Shown here: piece by piece, positions 43,840 through 52,182 of the stretch
How positions within the stretch are numbered: the first letter of the stretch is position 1
Layout: the number at the start of each line of letters is the position of its first letter
Notes under the pieces: model-generated
Told to the model about the DNA's origin: nothing
The model's database searches: none
The model's input: only the letters and a program-made list of their open reading frames with translations
DNA from: JAJXZP01 sp963787185
GTDB taxonomy: Bacteria; Spirochaetota; Spirochaetia; Treponematales; Rectinemataceae
Direction: 5' to 3'
Assembly: GCA_963787185.1 (NCBI GenBank)
Contig: CAWBCC010000012.1
Span: forward strand, 372,001-436,000
DNA: 64,000 nt
Translations under genes and position numbers: made by a program

Positions 43840-45840
43840 ATGTATCGGCGAGTGGGGGCAGTTGTCACGATCCTGACGTGTTCCTTGGCCTTAGCTGGCC
43901 AAGCCTCTGTCACAAGTACGTCAAAACAGCTGGCGAGGGGTCCCGAGCCTCGGCAGGTCCTAGTCCTCGACAGCTATCAGTTTGGATTGCCAGTCCCTGA
44001 CGCCGTCAACAAGGGCCTCCTTTCGGCGCTGCAAGCAGGCGGCGTCGCGCTTGAAGACATTTTTTCGAGTACCTGGACTTCTCGCGGGAGTATGATCCCG
44101 TCTATCGAGCCGCCCTGGCTACCCAGCTACACCACAGGTTCGCTGGCAAGCACATACGTATCGTGATAACCGAGAGGCTTCCCGCCATCGATTTCCTGAC
44201 CGACGAGTGTCAAGACCTGTTCTCGAGGGCCGTAGTGCTCTCCACGATCTCGCCGGGAATCGGCACCTTGGCCAATGACCCACGCAAGGTCATCAACATC
44301 AGGTGGAGGGTTCGGCCTGCCCAAACGCTCCGCGCCGCCCTCACCCTATTCCCCGCCACGCGCACGGTGTTTATAGTGACGGGGTCGCACGACGACATTC
44401 TCCCCTTCCTGGACGAGGCGCGCAAGTATTTCGCCCCATGGAAGGACAAGCTGAATTTTGAGTTCTTGAATGAGTTCACCTATGAAGAGATGCTCGAGCG
44501 GATTTCCGACCTTCCCCCCGCCTCTATCGTCATCTATTCCTCGTACTTCTCAGACACGACTAATCGTGCTTTCGCGCCGATCGAAGTAGTCGACGCCGTG
44601 ACGAAAACCGCCAATGCTCCCGTTTTTGCTTTGCTTGGCGATTTTCTAGGGCATGGAATCGTCGGAGGGATACTTCTTGAGACCGAATCGATCGGCGAAC
44701 AGGCTGGCAGGCTCGCTATCGACTCTCTCGCCGGGAGGCTCGAACTCGCCGCGCCGGTAACGGAGTTCGATACGCCGACTCAAGCGATGTTCGATTGGGT
44801 CGAACTTTCCAGATGGAAAAGGAACCTGGCGATGCTCCCGGCAGGCAGCATCGTCATCAATCGCCCTCCCACGCTATGGCGGCAATATAAGACCGCCGTC
44901 GTCGCCGCTGCGATCGTCTTTCTGTTTTGGCGGCTTTAATCATAGCCTTATCCGCGATCAATCGCCGTCTATCTCGTCTCCGAGCCGCTGCAAGCGAGAG
45001 CGAGGCCCGGTTCAGGATAATGATTGAACGGGCCCCCGAGTCGATCATCATCTACGACGTCGACGAAAGGCGGATTGTCGACGCAAATCCCGGGGCCGTT
45101 AAACTTTTCGGTTGCAGCCGCAAACGACTCTTGGAAGGAGGACTCGACCGCTTTTATCTTCCTGAGCAACCGGATGAACTGGAAGTCGCCGAGAGCATGA
45201 ACACCAATATCTCCCGTGCATTGACGGGGGAGGAAGTGGTATTTGAGCGAGCAATCCGAGGCGAAAACGGCAAGGACATTACCTGCGATGTAAGGCTCGT
45301 CCGGCTGCCTTACCACGATCGTCTCCTGGTGCGAGCCAGCTTCATCGACATTACCGAACGCAGCCGAGCTGAGGAGGAGTTGGCAAATAGCGAGCGTAAG
45401 TACCGCATTTTGACGGAAAGTCTACCACAGATGATTTTCATCAAGGATCGAGAATCTAAATATCTTTCCTGTAACAGACGCTATGCAACTTCTCTCGGGA
45501 TACGACCTGAGGAAATCGTCGGGAAAGATGATTTTGCATTTTATCCCCGCGAATTCGCCGACCAATACCGGGAAGGCGATCGATCAGTGATGAAATCCGG
45601 AACTGCGGTGGATTTCATCGAAAAATGGTCGGGCCTCGGTGGAGAGAGTTGGGTTAATACAGTCAAGAGCCCCATATGGGATGAGAAAGGGGAAGTCATA
45701 GGCGTCATCGGGATATTGGGGGACGTCTCCGAGCGATTACGGCTGCAGAAAGAGCAAGAGCGTTCGCTCAAAGTGAATCGCCCCGGCTTTACCGGAGCGT
45801 TTTCTTTTTTACCCATCAGCAACCTAAAGATCACGCCTTG
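43840..45840 (+). pseudogene. sensor kinase with periplasmic binding domain and PAS domains, frameshifted and truncated
   Basis: It begins with GAAGGGAGG and MYRRVGAVVTILTCSLALAG (signal peptide). An extracytoplasmic ABC-substrate-binding-like domain follows (QVLVLDSYQFGLPVPD ... VVLSTISPGIG ... FALLGDFLGHGIVGG). A membrane segment near 44890-44960 leads to two PAS domains (RIMIERAPESIIIYDVDERR and LPQMIFIKDRESKYLSCNRR). Frame breaks sit in T runs at about 44060 and 44925. The coding sequence ends at EQERSLK, where an IS3-like end starts; the kinase domains are gone. Intact relatives combine this sensor with HisKA/HATPase. Confidence 0.85.
45774..45802 (+). repeat. solo IS3-like inverted-repeat end, copy 1
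   Basis: TGAATCGCCCCGGCTTTACC followed by GGAGCG resembles the terminal repeats of IS3-family elements (TGAAxCGCCCCGGG...). A similar sequence in the same orientation is at 51152-51177. No transposase is adjacent. It cuts the sensor kinase gene, so an insertion followed by deletion of the element is likely. Confidence 0.55.
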
Positions 45841-46665
45841 AGCAAGCCCTTTCTGACCATGCTCTTCGCCGCCGCGATGATTGCCTCGTGGGGGTCGCGT
45901 GGTATCCAATCGAGCACCCGCCGAGCCTTCTCGTTGGAGGTCTTTTTGGCGTAGCCGAGGTCAGGGACGGACGGACGGAGCTCGGCATTGCAGAGCGCGA
46001 CGATACGCAGCACGAGGTTGGGGATCGAGCGGGTTGGGACGCGCTTGGCCGCGTCGCCGAGCTCCGCTTTGATGATGGCGCCGATCTCTTTCATCGGGAG
46101 CGCCCGGCCATTCGAGAGCAGGAACCGCTCGCCCGCAGCCCCCGGATTGGTCATTGCCAGGATATGCGCGCTGGCCACGTCACGGACGTCGATGATCGGG
46201 ATGAACAGGTTGGGGAAGGCCGGCATGGCTCCATCGAGCATGCGCTGAATCAGGTGGTTGGAGCCGGAGATGTCCTTGCCCATCACCGGTCCCATGACCG
46301 CGACGGGAAACATCGTAGTGAGCTCCAGCGCGCCATCTTCGGCGGCCATGAAGTCCCATGCCGCACGCTCGGCGAGGGTCTTGCTCTTGCCGTACGCATC
46401 GACGCCGGGGCCGCCTGGAATGGTCCAGTCATTCTCGGTGAACGTGTGGTCGCTGTGCGGGTGTCCCCGGCTCACGGCGTGGAACGCCGAGGTGAGAACG
46501 ACGCGCTTCACACCCGTGTCACGCGCCGCTCGCAGCACGCGCAGGGCTCCTTCGCGAGCGGGGACAATCAGATCGTCTTCGTTCGCGATGTGCCCGGGTT
46601 GTACCGGAGACGCGACGTGCAGAACGAAGTCGACATCGGCGACGGCTGCCGCGCTATCGCCACAC
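45831..46665 (-). pseudogene. NAD-dependent epimerase/dihydroflavonol reductase-like, N terminus lost
   Basis: The minus-strand frame has VDFVLHVASPVQPGHI, then VKRVVLTSAFHAVS, the catalytic YGKSKTLAERAAWD (YxxxK) and IIDVRDVASAHILAM. The C terminus is complete to VRKGLLKA. The Rossmann GxxGxxG start is missing: upstream of about 46665 the sequence turns into an AraC-type regulator. The largest start-to-stop frame (45831-46538) lacks the cofactor site, so the product should be inactive. A deletion fused this gene to its neighbour. Confidence 0.8.
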
Positions 46666-47100
46666 GCACCTCGCCCACGAGCGCGGAGGATCCCTCTCCT
46701 TTGGCGACCTTCTTCTCAAGGCCCTCCAGCACGTGAGCAAAGGCTCCACCATCTGCGGTGACGAATGGCAGGTCGAGCGCCGCTCGATCGAGGCGACGCC
46801 ATAGCCTCGAGCAATCCCTTCGGCACCGAGGCGAAGTCCCCCGGCCCGGTCGCCGAGCTCCTCGTCGGCTGCCGCCCAGATACGGAAGAAGTCGCTCGCG
46901 ACCCACGTGTTCGACGGCGACACACTCGCGCGCTCGCACAGTCGCTCGATAGGTAGACCGAGCTTCGCGAGGATGCGCGGGGATACCGAAAATGTGTCGG
47001 GGCCAGTCATGACCAGAGTATAAGAAGGCTGGACAGCTTCGACAAATCCGATCGCGCCAATAGGGCGACCTAGAGCTTCGACAGACTGAATTGGTTCCAT
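46660..47100 (-). pseudogene. AraC-type regulator N-terminal fragment (Arabinose_bd domain)
   Basis: The frame SPRILAKLGLPIERLCERASVSPSNTWV, continuing to AADEELGDRAGGLRLGAEGI, is typical of the Arabinose_bd sensor domain of AraC regulators. A frameshift near 46780 moves it to FVTADGGAFAHVLEGLEKKV. The DNA-binding part is missing because the sequence joins the epimerase remnant. The first codon is uncertain, with no good ribosome site. Originally it probably regulated the adjacent epimerase gene. Confidence 0.7.
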
Positions 47101-47447
47101 AGCGGGGTCTGAGAATCAAGGGAACAGGAAAACGGCATACACTTCGCAACGTGATATAGCTCTATATCTCGAGATGGCTTACAAGCTGCTGCTGGAAAAA
47201 CGGAGCGCTCTATCAGACGAGCACCATCTGCATGAAATAGTCAGAGAAGCACGACCCCAGAGCAAAAATCTGTCACATATCCCGTCACATAATCAAATTT
47301 CTTCGACGAAACATCTGTCCGTAGCCCTTATGCCTGTTTACTGTTTCGGGGGGATGGGCATAAATAGCCAACCTCGGACTTTGCGCGCGACGCGGAGCGG
47401 CAGTAACTTTGTCCTATCGCGGCACCGCAATGAACGGAGGGTGACGA
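47101..47447. other. 347-base intergenic region before the BNR gene
   Basis: A 93-codon frame at 47174 has no ribosome site and no family features. GATATAGCTCTATATC near 47153 is a short imperfect palindrome that may be part of a promoter or operator. The AACGGAGGGTGACGA ribosome site of the next gene lies at the right end. Nothing else is recognisable. Confidence 0.4.
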
Positions 47448-48563
47448 ATGAGTAGCGTTCGTGTCCTGGTTGGCACGCATAAGGGCGCTTTCGTCATGAC
47501 ATCAGACGGCAAGCGCAACAAATGGGATATCAGCGGGCCGCATTTTGCAGGCTGGGAAGTCTACCACCTCAAAGGATCGCCCGCCGATCCGAATCGGATC
47601 TACGCCTCACAATCCTCCGGATGGTTCGGTCAGATCATCCAGCGATCGAACGATGGTGGCAAGACCTGGGAGCCGGCGGACAACACCTTCGCCTACAAAG
47701 GAACCCCCGGTCCTCACACGTGGTACGATGGCACACCGCATCCCTGGGAATTCAAACGGGTCTGGCATCTCGAGCCATCTTTGAACGATCCTGACACCGT
47801 CTATGCGGGCGCGGAAGACGCCGCGCTGTTCCGTACCACGGACGGGGGAAAGAGCTGGGAGGAGATTGCCGGCCTGCGCCAGCACGAAACGGCCCCACGA
47901 TGGCAGCCGGGCGCCGGCGGGCTGTGCCTGCACACCATCATCCTCGATCCGAGCAATCCCGAGCGCATCTTCATCGCCATCTCTGCGGCGGGCGCCTTTC
48001 GGACAGACGACGGCGGGAAGAGCTGGAAGCCGATCAACAAGGGGCTCGACTCGGGGTTCCTTCCCGATCCCACCGCCGAGATCGGTCACTGCGTGCACCA
48101 CATGGCGATGCATCCGTCGAAACCCGGCGTCCTGTTCATGCAGAAACACTGGGATGTGATGCGCAGCGACGACGCGGGCGAGACCTGGCACGAGGTGAGC
48201 GGCAACCTTCCAAGCGATTTTGGCTTTGTCGTGGACATCCACGCCCACGAGCCGGACACAATCTACGTGGTTCCCATCAAGAGCGACTCGGAGCACGTAC
48301 CGCCGGACGGGAAGCTGCGCGTCTATCGCAGCAGATCGGGCGGAAACGAGTGGGAGGCGCTGACCAAAGGTCTTCCGCAGCAGAACTGCTACGTCAACGT
48401 GTTGCGCGACGCAATGTCGGTGGACAGTCTCGACGAATGCGGCGTTTACTTCGGCACGACCGGCGGCCAGGTCTACGTCTCGGCAGATGCCGGGGACAGC
48501 TGGGAGCCGATCGCGCAGAATCTCCCCGCAGTTTTTTCCGTGGAGGTGCAGACACTGCCATGA
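47448..48563 (+). CDS. BNR/Asp-box beta-propeller protein (sialidase/VPS10-like fold)
   Basis: A 371-residue protein without a signal peptide, built from BNR/Asp-box repeats (S/T-x-D-x-G-x-T/S-W). Five are visible: RSNDGGKTWEPA, RTTDGGKSWEEI, RTDDGGKSWKPI, RSDDAGETWHEV and SADAGDSWEPI. Its start resembles cytosolic photosystem-assembly/YCF48-like or exo-sialidase-like propellers. No sialidase catalytic arginine triad is apparent. Its stop overlaps the MoaD-like gene as ATGA, a tight coupling that suggests a common function in the sulfur-carrier pathway. Ribosome site GGAGGGTGACGA. Confidence 0.85.
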   Translation: MSSVRVLVGTHKGAFVMTSDGKRNKWDISGPHFAGWEVYHLKGSPADPNRIYASQSSGWFGQIIQRSNDGGKTWEPADNTFAYKGTPGPHTWYDGTPHPWEFKRVWHLEPSLNDPDTVYAGAEDAALFRTTDGGKSWEEIAGLRQHETAPRWQPGAGGLCLHTIILDPSNPERIFIAISAAGAFRTDDGGKSWKPINKGLDSGFLPDPTAEIGHCVHHMAMHPSKPGVLFMQKHWDVMRSDDAGETWHEVSGNLPSDFGFVVDIHAHEPDTIYVVPIKSDSEHVPPDGKLRVYRSRSGGNEWEALTKGLPQQNCYVNVLRDAMSVDSLDECGVYFGTTGGQVYVSADAGDSWEPIAQNLPAVFSVEVQTLP

Positions 48564-48856
48564 TTCGCGTGGTTCTTCCGGCCCATCTCTCAACCCTCGC
48601 CCGGGAAAAGGGTGAGGTGAAGGTCGAGGTGAGCGCGCCGGTTACGCAAGGCGCGATTCTGGACGCGCTCGAAGAACGTTACCCGACGTTGTGCGGCACC
48701 ATTCGCGATCGCGTCACCAAGCGCCGCCGGCCCTATGTCCGCTTTTTCGCGTGTGGCCAGGATCTCTCCCTGGAGTCTCCCGACGCCCCTCTTCCCGAGG
48801 CGATTGCCACCGGCGCTGAGCCATTTCTCGTAATCGGCGCCATTGCGGGCGGGTGA
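48560..48856 (+). CDS. MoaD/ThiS-family sulfur carrier protein
   Basis: A 98-residue ubiquitin-fold protein. It starts MIRVVLPAHLSTLA, has RYPTLCGTIRD and RRRPYVRFFACGQDLS in the fold core, and ends ...LVIGAIAGG. The C-terminal Gly-Gly is what an E1-like enzyme adenylates and converts to a thiocarboxylate. It is encoded between the propeller gene (ATGA overlap) and the E1/rhodanese gene (26 bases). The sulfur acceptor could be molybdopterin synthase, cysteine synthesis (CysO-like) or another; no moaE, cysM or thiG lies near. Confidence 0.9.
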   Translation: MIRVVLPAHLSTLAREKGEVKVEVSAPVTQGAILDALEERYPTLCGTIRDRVTKRRRPYVRFFACGQDLSLESPDAPLPEAIATGAEPFLVIGAIAGG

Positions 48857-48882
48857 GTCGCCCGAATCGAGGAAACGCGACG

Positions 48883-50037
48883 ATGACTACTTCGGCGACG
48901 AGCTTTACGAATGAAGAGATCCTGCGCTACTCACGGCACCTTATCATGCCGGAGGTGGCGCTCGAGGGCCAGAAGAAGCTGAAGGCAGCGCGGGTGCTGT
49001 GCATCGGCTCAGGCGGGCTCGGCTCACCCGTAGCCCTCTACCTTGCGGCAGCGGGCGTCGGAACGCTCGGCATCGTCGACTTTGACGTTGTGGACTCCAC
49101 GAACCTGCAGCGCCAGATTATCCACGGCACCGCCGATGTCGGACGCCCGAAGGTCGAATCCGCAGCCGAGAAGATTCGCGCGCTCAATCCCTTCATCGAG
49201 GTGCGAACCTTCAATACAACGCTCTCGAGCGACAACGCCCTCGATATCTTCCGCGACTTCGACATCATCGTGGACGGGACCGACAACTTCGCGACCCGAT
49301 ACCTGGCAAACGACGCCGCGGTACTGTCCGGAAAGCCCTACGTGTATGCCTCGGTGTTTCGCTTCGAGGGGCAAGCGACCGTCTTCGATGCCAAGAACGG
49401 CCCCTGCTATCGTTGCCTCTATCCCGAACCGCCGCCGCCGGGGATGGTCCCGTCGTGCGCGGAGGGCGGTGTCCTGGGAGTACTGCCGGGCCTGCTGGGC
49501 GTTATTCAAGCGACCGAGGCAATCAAGCTCATCCTCGGCTCGGGCGATACGCTCGTCGGCCGACTGCTCCTCGTGGATGCGCTCGGCATGCGTTTCCGCG
49601 AGCTCACGCTGCAGAAAGATCCCGCCTGTCCGCTGTGCGGCAAAAACCCCACCATCCACGAGCTTGTCGACTACGAGGAGTTTTGCGGGATCCGAGGCGA
49701 AGAGACCTCGAGCGACCTTGTCGTGCCCGAAGTGGCACCGGAGGCGCTGAAGCGGGAGCTCGACGAAGGCCGGGAGCTGGTCTTCCTGGACGTGCGGGAG
49801 CCGCACGAACGCGAGATCTGCAAGCTTCCCGGACTCTTCATACCCCTGGGCGATCTTGCAGAACGAGTCCACGAGCTCGATACCGCCCGCGAGACAGTCG
49901 TCTATTGCAAGAGCGGCGTCCGCAGCGCGAGGGCCGTCACCTTTCTCCGCAGCATCGGCTATCGCAAGGTGCGCAACCTTTCGGGTGGCATCAATGGCTG
50001 GGCAGAGCAGGTCGACCGGTCGATGCCGAGGTACTAG
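48883..50037 (+). CDS. E1-like adenylyltransferase with C-terminal rhodanese domain (MoeB/MoeZ/ThiF type)
   Basis: A 384-residue fusion. The ThiF/MoeB domain (about 1-250) has the nucleotide loop GSGGLGSPVALYLAAAGVG, DFDVVDSTNLQRQI, catalytic DGTDNFATRYL and zinc cysteines in CYRCLYPE and CPLCGK. The rhodanese domain (about 275-380) has the active loop YCKSGVRSARAV. It would adenylate the MoaD-like C terminus and then transfer sulfur to it. The start at 48883 follows GAGGAAACGCGACG; an in-frame GTG at 48853 is less likely. This combination is the bacterial counterpart of MOCS3/Uba4. Confidence 0.92.
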   Translation: MTTSATSFTNEEILRYSRHLIMPEVALEGQKKLKAARVLCIGSGGLGSPVALYLAAAGVGTLGIVDFDVVDSTNLQRQIIHGTADVGRPKVESAAEKIRALNPFIEVRTFNTTLSSDNALDIFRDFDIIVDGTDNFATRYLANDAAVLSGKPYVYASVFRFEGQATVFDAKNGPCYRCLYPEPPPPGMVPSCAEGGVLGVLPGLLGVIQATEAIKLILGSGDTLVGRLLLVDALGMRFRELTLQKDPACPLCGKNPTIHELVDYEEFCGIRGEETSSDLVVPEVAPEALKRELDEGRELVFLDVREPHEREICKLPGLFIPLGDLAERVHELDTARETVVYCKSGVRSARAVTFLRSIGYRKVRNLSGGINGWAEQVDRSMPRY

Positions 50038-50128
50038 GGGATCAACGAATCGTCCCACTCCCGGATCTGGTATTCCTTCACCAGTCCCTCCAGCTTGGAG
50101 AGTGGTCCAAATCGGGGGCTGGACCTGG
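50034..50128 (-). pseudogene. 3' end of an unidentified gene
   Basis: The minus strand codes for SPRFGPLSKLEGLVKEYQIR followed by EWDDSLIP and a TAG that overlaps the stop of the E1/rhodanese gene (CTAG). The composition is protein-like, but I do not recognise the family. The frame is cut at the 26-bp repeat (50129-50154), which looks like an IS scar. Only about 30 codons remain. Confidence 0.35.
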
Positions 50129-50154
50129 GGTTCCGACAGTAACGGAGCAAAAAA
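50129..50154. repeat. 26-bp repeat, copy 2 (probable solo IS end)
   Basis: GGTTCCGACAGTAACGGAGC plus AAAAAA matches 43683-43708 with two changes. It abuts the broken end of the gene remnant at 50034-50128. Confidence 0.5.
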
Positions 50155-50240
50155 CAACGATCTGCCGCGCGGCGAACATCTATCGAAATTCTATACATGA
50201 AAACCGAACCTCATGATTAAGGAAAGGCGTGGGGCACCCC

Positions 50241-50531
50241 CTAAGATGGCCCGTGTGCCTTCTTGTATGCCCGAAGGACCGCGTTAATCTTGGTTTGGTA
50301 GCCCTTGCCCATGGACTGGAACCAATCAAGTATGTCCGCGTCGATTCGAATACTCGTGGCTTTCTTGGGAGTCCTAAACTCGAGCTCCGAGATCGGAGGC
50401 AGAAAGTCGGAAGGCATAGGGCCTGCCGCGAAGGCGGCATCCATGTCCTTCGCTATATTGGGAGGCGTTTCCTCGTAGCCATCGGCATCCAAAACCGGGC
50501 TTTTATGTTTGGTTTCTATTTTCATACTCAT
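50241..50531 (-). CDS. brnA: BrnA-type antitoxin
   Basis: A 96-residue protein whose C-terminal part ATSIRIDADILDWFQSMGKG, then YQTKINAVLRAY, is the ribbon-helix-helix-like region typical of BrnA antitoxins. The N-terminal part is acidic and probably contacts the toxin. It is the second gene of a type II toxin-antitoxin operon, overlapping the BrnT gene by 29 bases, in the normal toxin-first order. BrnA usually represses its own operon. An internal ATG at 50525 is an alternative start. Confidence 0.85.
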   Translation of the reverse strand: MSMKIETKHKSPVLDADGYEETPPNIAKDMDAAFAAGPMPSDFLPPISELEFRTPKKATSIRIDADILDWFQSMGKGYQTKINAVLRAYKKAHGPS

Positions 50532-50769
50532 CTACTCCTTTCCGCCAGTGCCCTGCTCCCAAAATACGAATCGCGGATGTAAAACGGACGGTCAAAACAC
50601 GTCCACTTGCCATACCAAGGCAGAAGTAGCGCTTTTCGGTCTGCAAGTGGCGAACATCGGGGTACATGAGACGGTCCGGATCGACGAAAGCCTCTTGTGC
50701 CTCCAAGAAGGACACGCCATGTTTAATTTGGTTAACCCGATCCTTTGCTTCGTCCCACTCAAAGATCAT
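50503..50769 (-). CDS. brnT: BrnT-type toxin (ribonuclease)
   Basis: An 88-residue toxin. MIFEWDEAKDRVNQIKHGVS is the family's N-terminal signature and RYFCLGMASGRVLTVRF is the central RelE-like sheet. The start at 50769 matches known BrnT proteins; nine extra N-terminal codons up to 50796 are hydrophobic and atypical. BrnT cleaves RNA and blocks translation. The pair lies in a mosaic, IS-rich region, a usual place for such modules. Confidence 0.87.
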   Translation of the reverse strand: MIFEWDEAKDRVNQIKHGVSFLEAQEAFVDPDRLMYPDVRHLQTEKRYFCLGMASGRVLTVRFTSAIRILGAGHWRKGVDEYENRNQT

Positions 50770-50906
50770 ATAAAAGTTTAGTAATGTATATACCAAATGT
50801 CAATACATATTTGTTTATCTCACCCATGCCGCGTTGCCTCAAGACAAAACCTAGTCCTGCGGGGTCGGTGATTTTATGGCTGGATAATGTCCTTTTATTC
50901 GGAAGC

Positions 50907-51151
50907 ATGAAAACCACGCCCGACCCGCGGATCCGGAGCGCCGGCGCGGCTCCCGTCGGGGCCGCGGCCATCGACGAGCTCACCGATCTCGAGGCCGTCG
51001 CCCGCGTCGTCCTTGGCCAGCGGCTCGCGCGGGACCTGGACCGGAAGCTGCGCCTCGCCAGCGTCGACTACGAAGCCGAGAAGCACCTCTTTTTCGCGAG
51101 CCTACCGCGCCGCCTTGGGGGGCCCCTCAATAATGCGAACGTGGCGATAAG
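50907..51151 (+). pseudogene. 5' part of an unidentified gene, cut by an IS3-like end
   Basis: From ATG 50907 the frame reads MKTTPDPRIRSAGAAPVGAA, then DELTDLEAVARVVLGQRLAR with strong GC-rich codon use, until GGPLNNANVAIS at 51151. There it runs into TGAATCGCCCCG, the IS3-like end. The product is Ala/Arg/Leu-rich and soluble. I do not recognise it. The gene was probably truncated by the insertion. Confidence 0.4.
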
Positions 51152-51177
51152 TGAATCGCCCCGAGTTTGCCGGTGAG
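51152..51177 (+). repeat. solo IS3-like inverted-repeat end, copy 2
   Basis: TGAATCGCCCCGAGTTTGCC followed by GGTGAG corresponds to 45774-45802, same orientation, with a few changes. No transposase gene is adjacent. Confidence 0.5.
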
Positions 51178-51195
51178 TCGTTCATAAATGAATTC

Positions 51196-51309
51196 TTAAT
51201 GAGTCAGCTGAGAGAATCGGCGTATCAGGACAACCACAACGGCTATAACCAGCGCAACAACAAGAAAGACTCTTTTGACATCGCGTTTTTTTGGTAGGGG
51301 TTCCTTCAC
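51196..51309 (-). CDS. short single-pass membrane protein (37 aa)
   Basis: A GTG start five bases after GGGAGG opens a 37-codon frame: KEPLPKKRDVKRVF, then a continuous hydrophobic segment VFLVVALVIAVVVVLI, then RRFSQLTH and a stop. Positive charges on both sides of one membrane helix, together with the well-placed ribosome site, make it a credible small membrane protein. No family is known to me. It is the only candidate gene in the 51180-51430 stretch. Confidence 0.4.
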   Translation of the reverse strand: MKEPLPKKRDVKRVFLVVALVIAVVVVLIRRFSQLTH

Positions 51310-51429
51310 CACATCCTCCCGAACTATAACCTGTTCAGGAAGAGTATAGCGCTATGTCCCTCCAGGAGAATGGGCTGAAATGATCCCAAACCATAGACAC
51401 ACTGGTGGAGTCAGTCTAGCATGGCGGCT

Positions 51430-52090
51430 GTCTTGTGGCGCGCTGTACCGCCTTCGCATCAAGGCGGTCGGCCAGGGTCTTAGCGTACCAGTGACGCCAG
51501 CTATGAAAGTCGATACCACGGGCGTTGCACTCGGCTAAAAATCTTCTTGCGCTTCGCCTCGTCGCTCCAGGTTCCTTCATTTATCAAGACTAGAGCTTTC
51601 CTCATCCCAAGGAGTATCCGGTTAGCATCGATCGGTCCCTTGGGTTAGTTCCCATTCTCGCCGGTTGTCTTCTTAGGGTAGCTCCCCGCAAAGATGAATC
51701 GTTCAGGTCCGGCGGGGTGGGGCTCTTGGCTTCAAGGGCGAGAAATGCCGAGCGAACAGCGGGAAGCAGTGGGACCTCTCGCTCTCCGCCGTTCTTTGGA
51801 CTTTTGAGACCATCGCGGATGCTATACGAGTGACGGATAAAGAGCCGGTCTTTGCCGATGTCCTGCCGTTGGAGAGCGAGCACTTCGCCGAGCACGAGCG
51901 TCGGAGGGAGCATGGCTTCGATCTCGCGCGCCCTGCCCTCCATGTCCTGGCAGTGGCGCCGTGTTGCTCTCTGGCCGTGAGCAAGCCGCTCGCGGATGTA
52001 GGCGCCGTCATACTTCCAAAAGGCGCTGAGCCAAGGGCCAAAGGGTTCAGAGGCGGGACCGCTGCGCGAGCGAGCGTCAACGTCTATTAG
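51430..52090 (-). pseudogene. tyrosine integrase remnant (second lineage)
   Basis: Pieces of a phage-type integrase on the minus strand: an N-terminal-like GPASEPFGPWLSAFW, then LGEVLALQRQDIGKDRLFIR and REVPLLPAVRSAFLALEAKS, a stop near 51602, and in another frame HSWRHWYAKTLADRLDAK, containing the HxxRH motif. It is related to, but clearly different from, the integrase at 61071. Internal deletion and at least one frameshift make it inactive. It directly precedes copy B of the 645-bp repeat. Confidence 0.75.
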
Positions 52091-52182
52091 TCCGCAGACG
52101 CGGAGCTCCCGCACGATGCGCACAGGCGCAGGTTTGCCGCAAGACCCCACGATGCCGGGGAGCCGCCGGTGCACGGTCTCAC

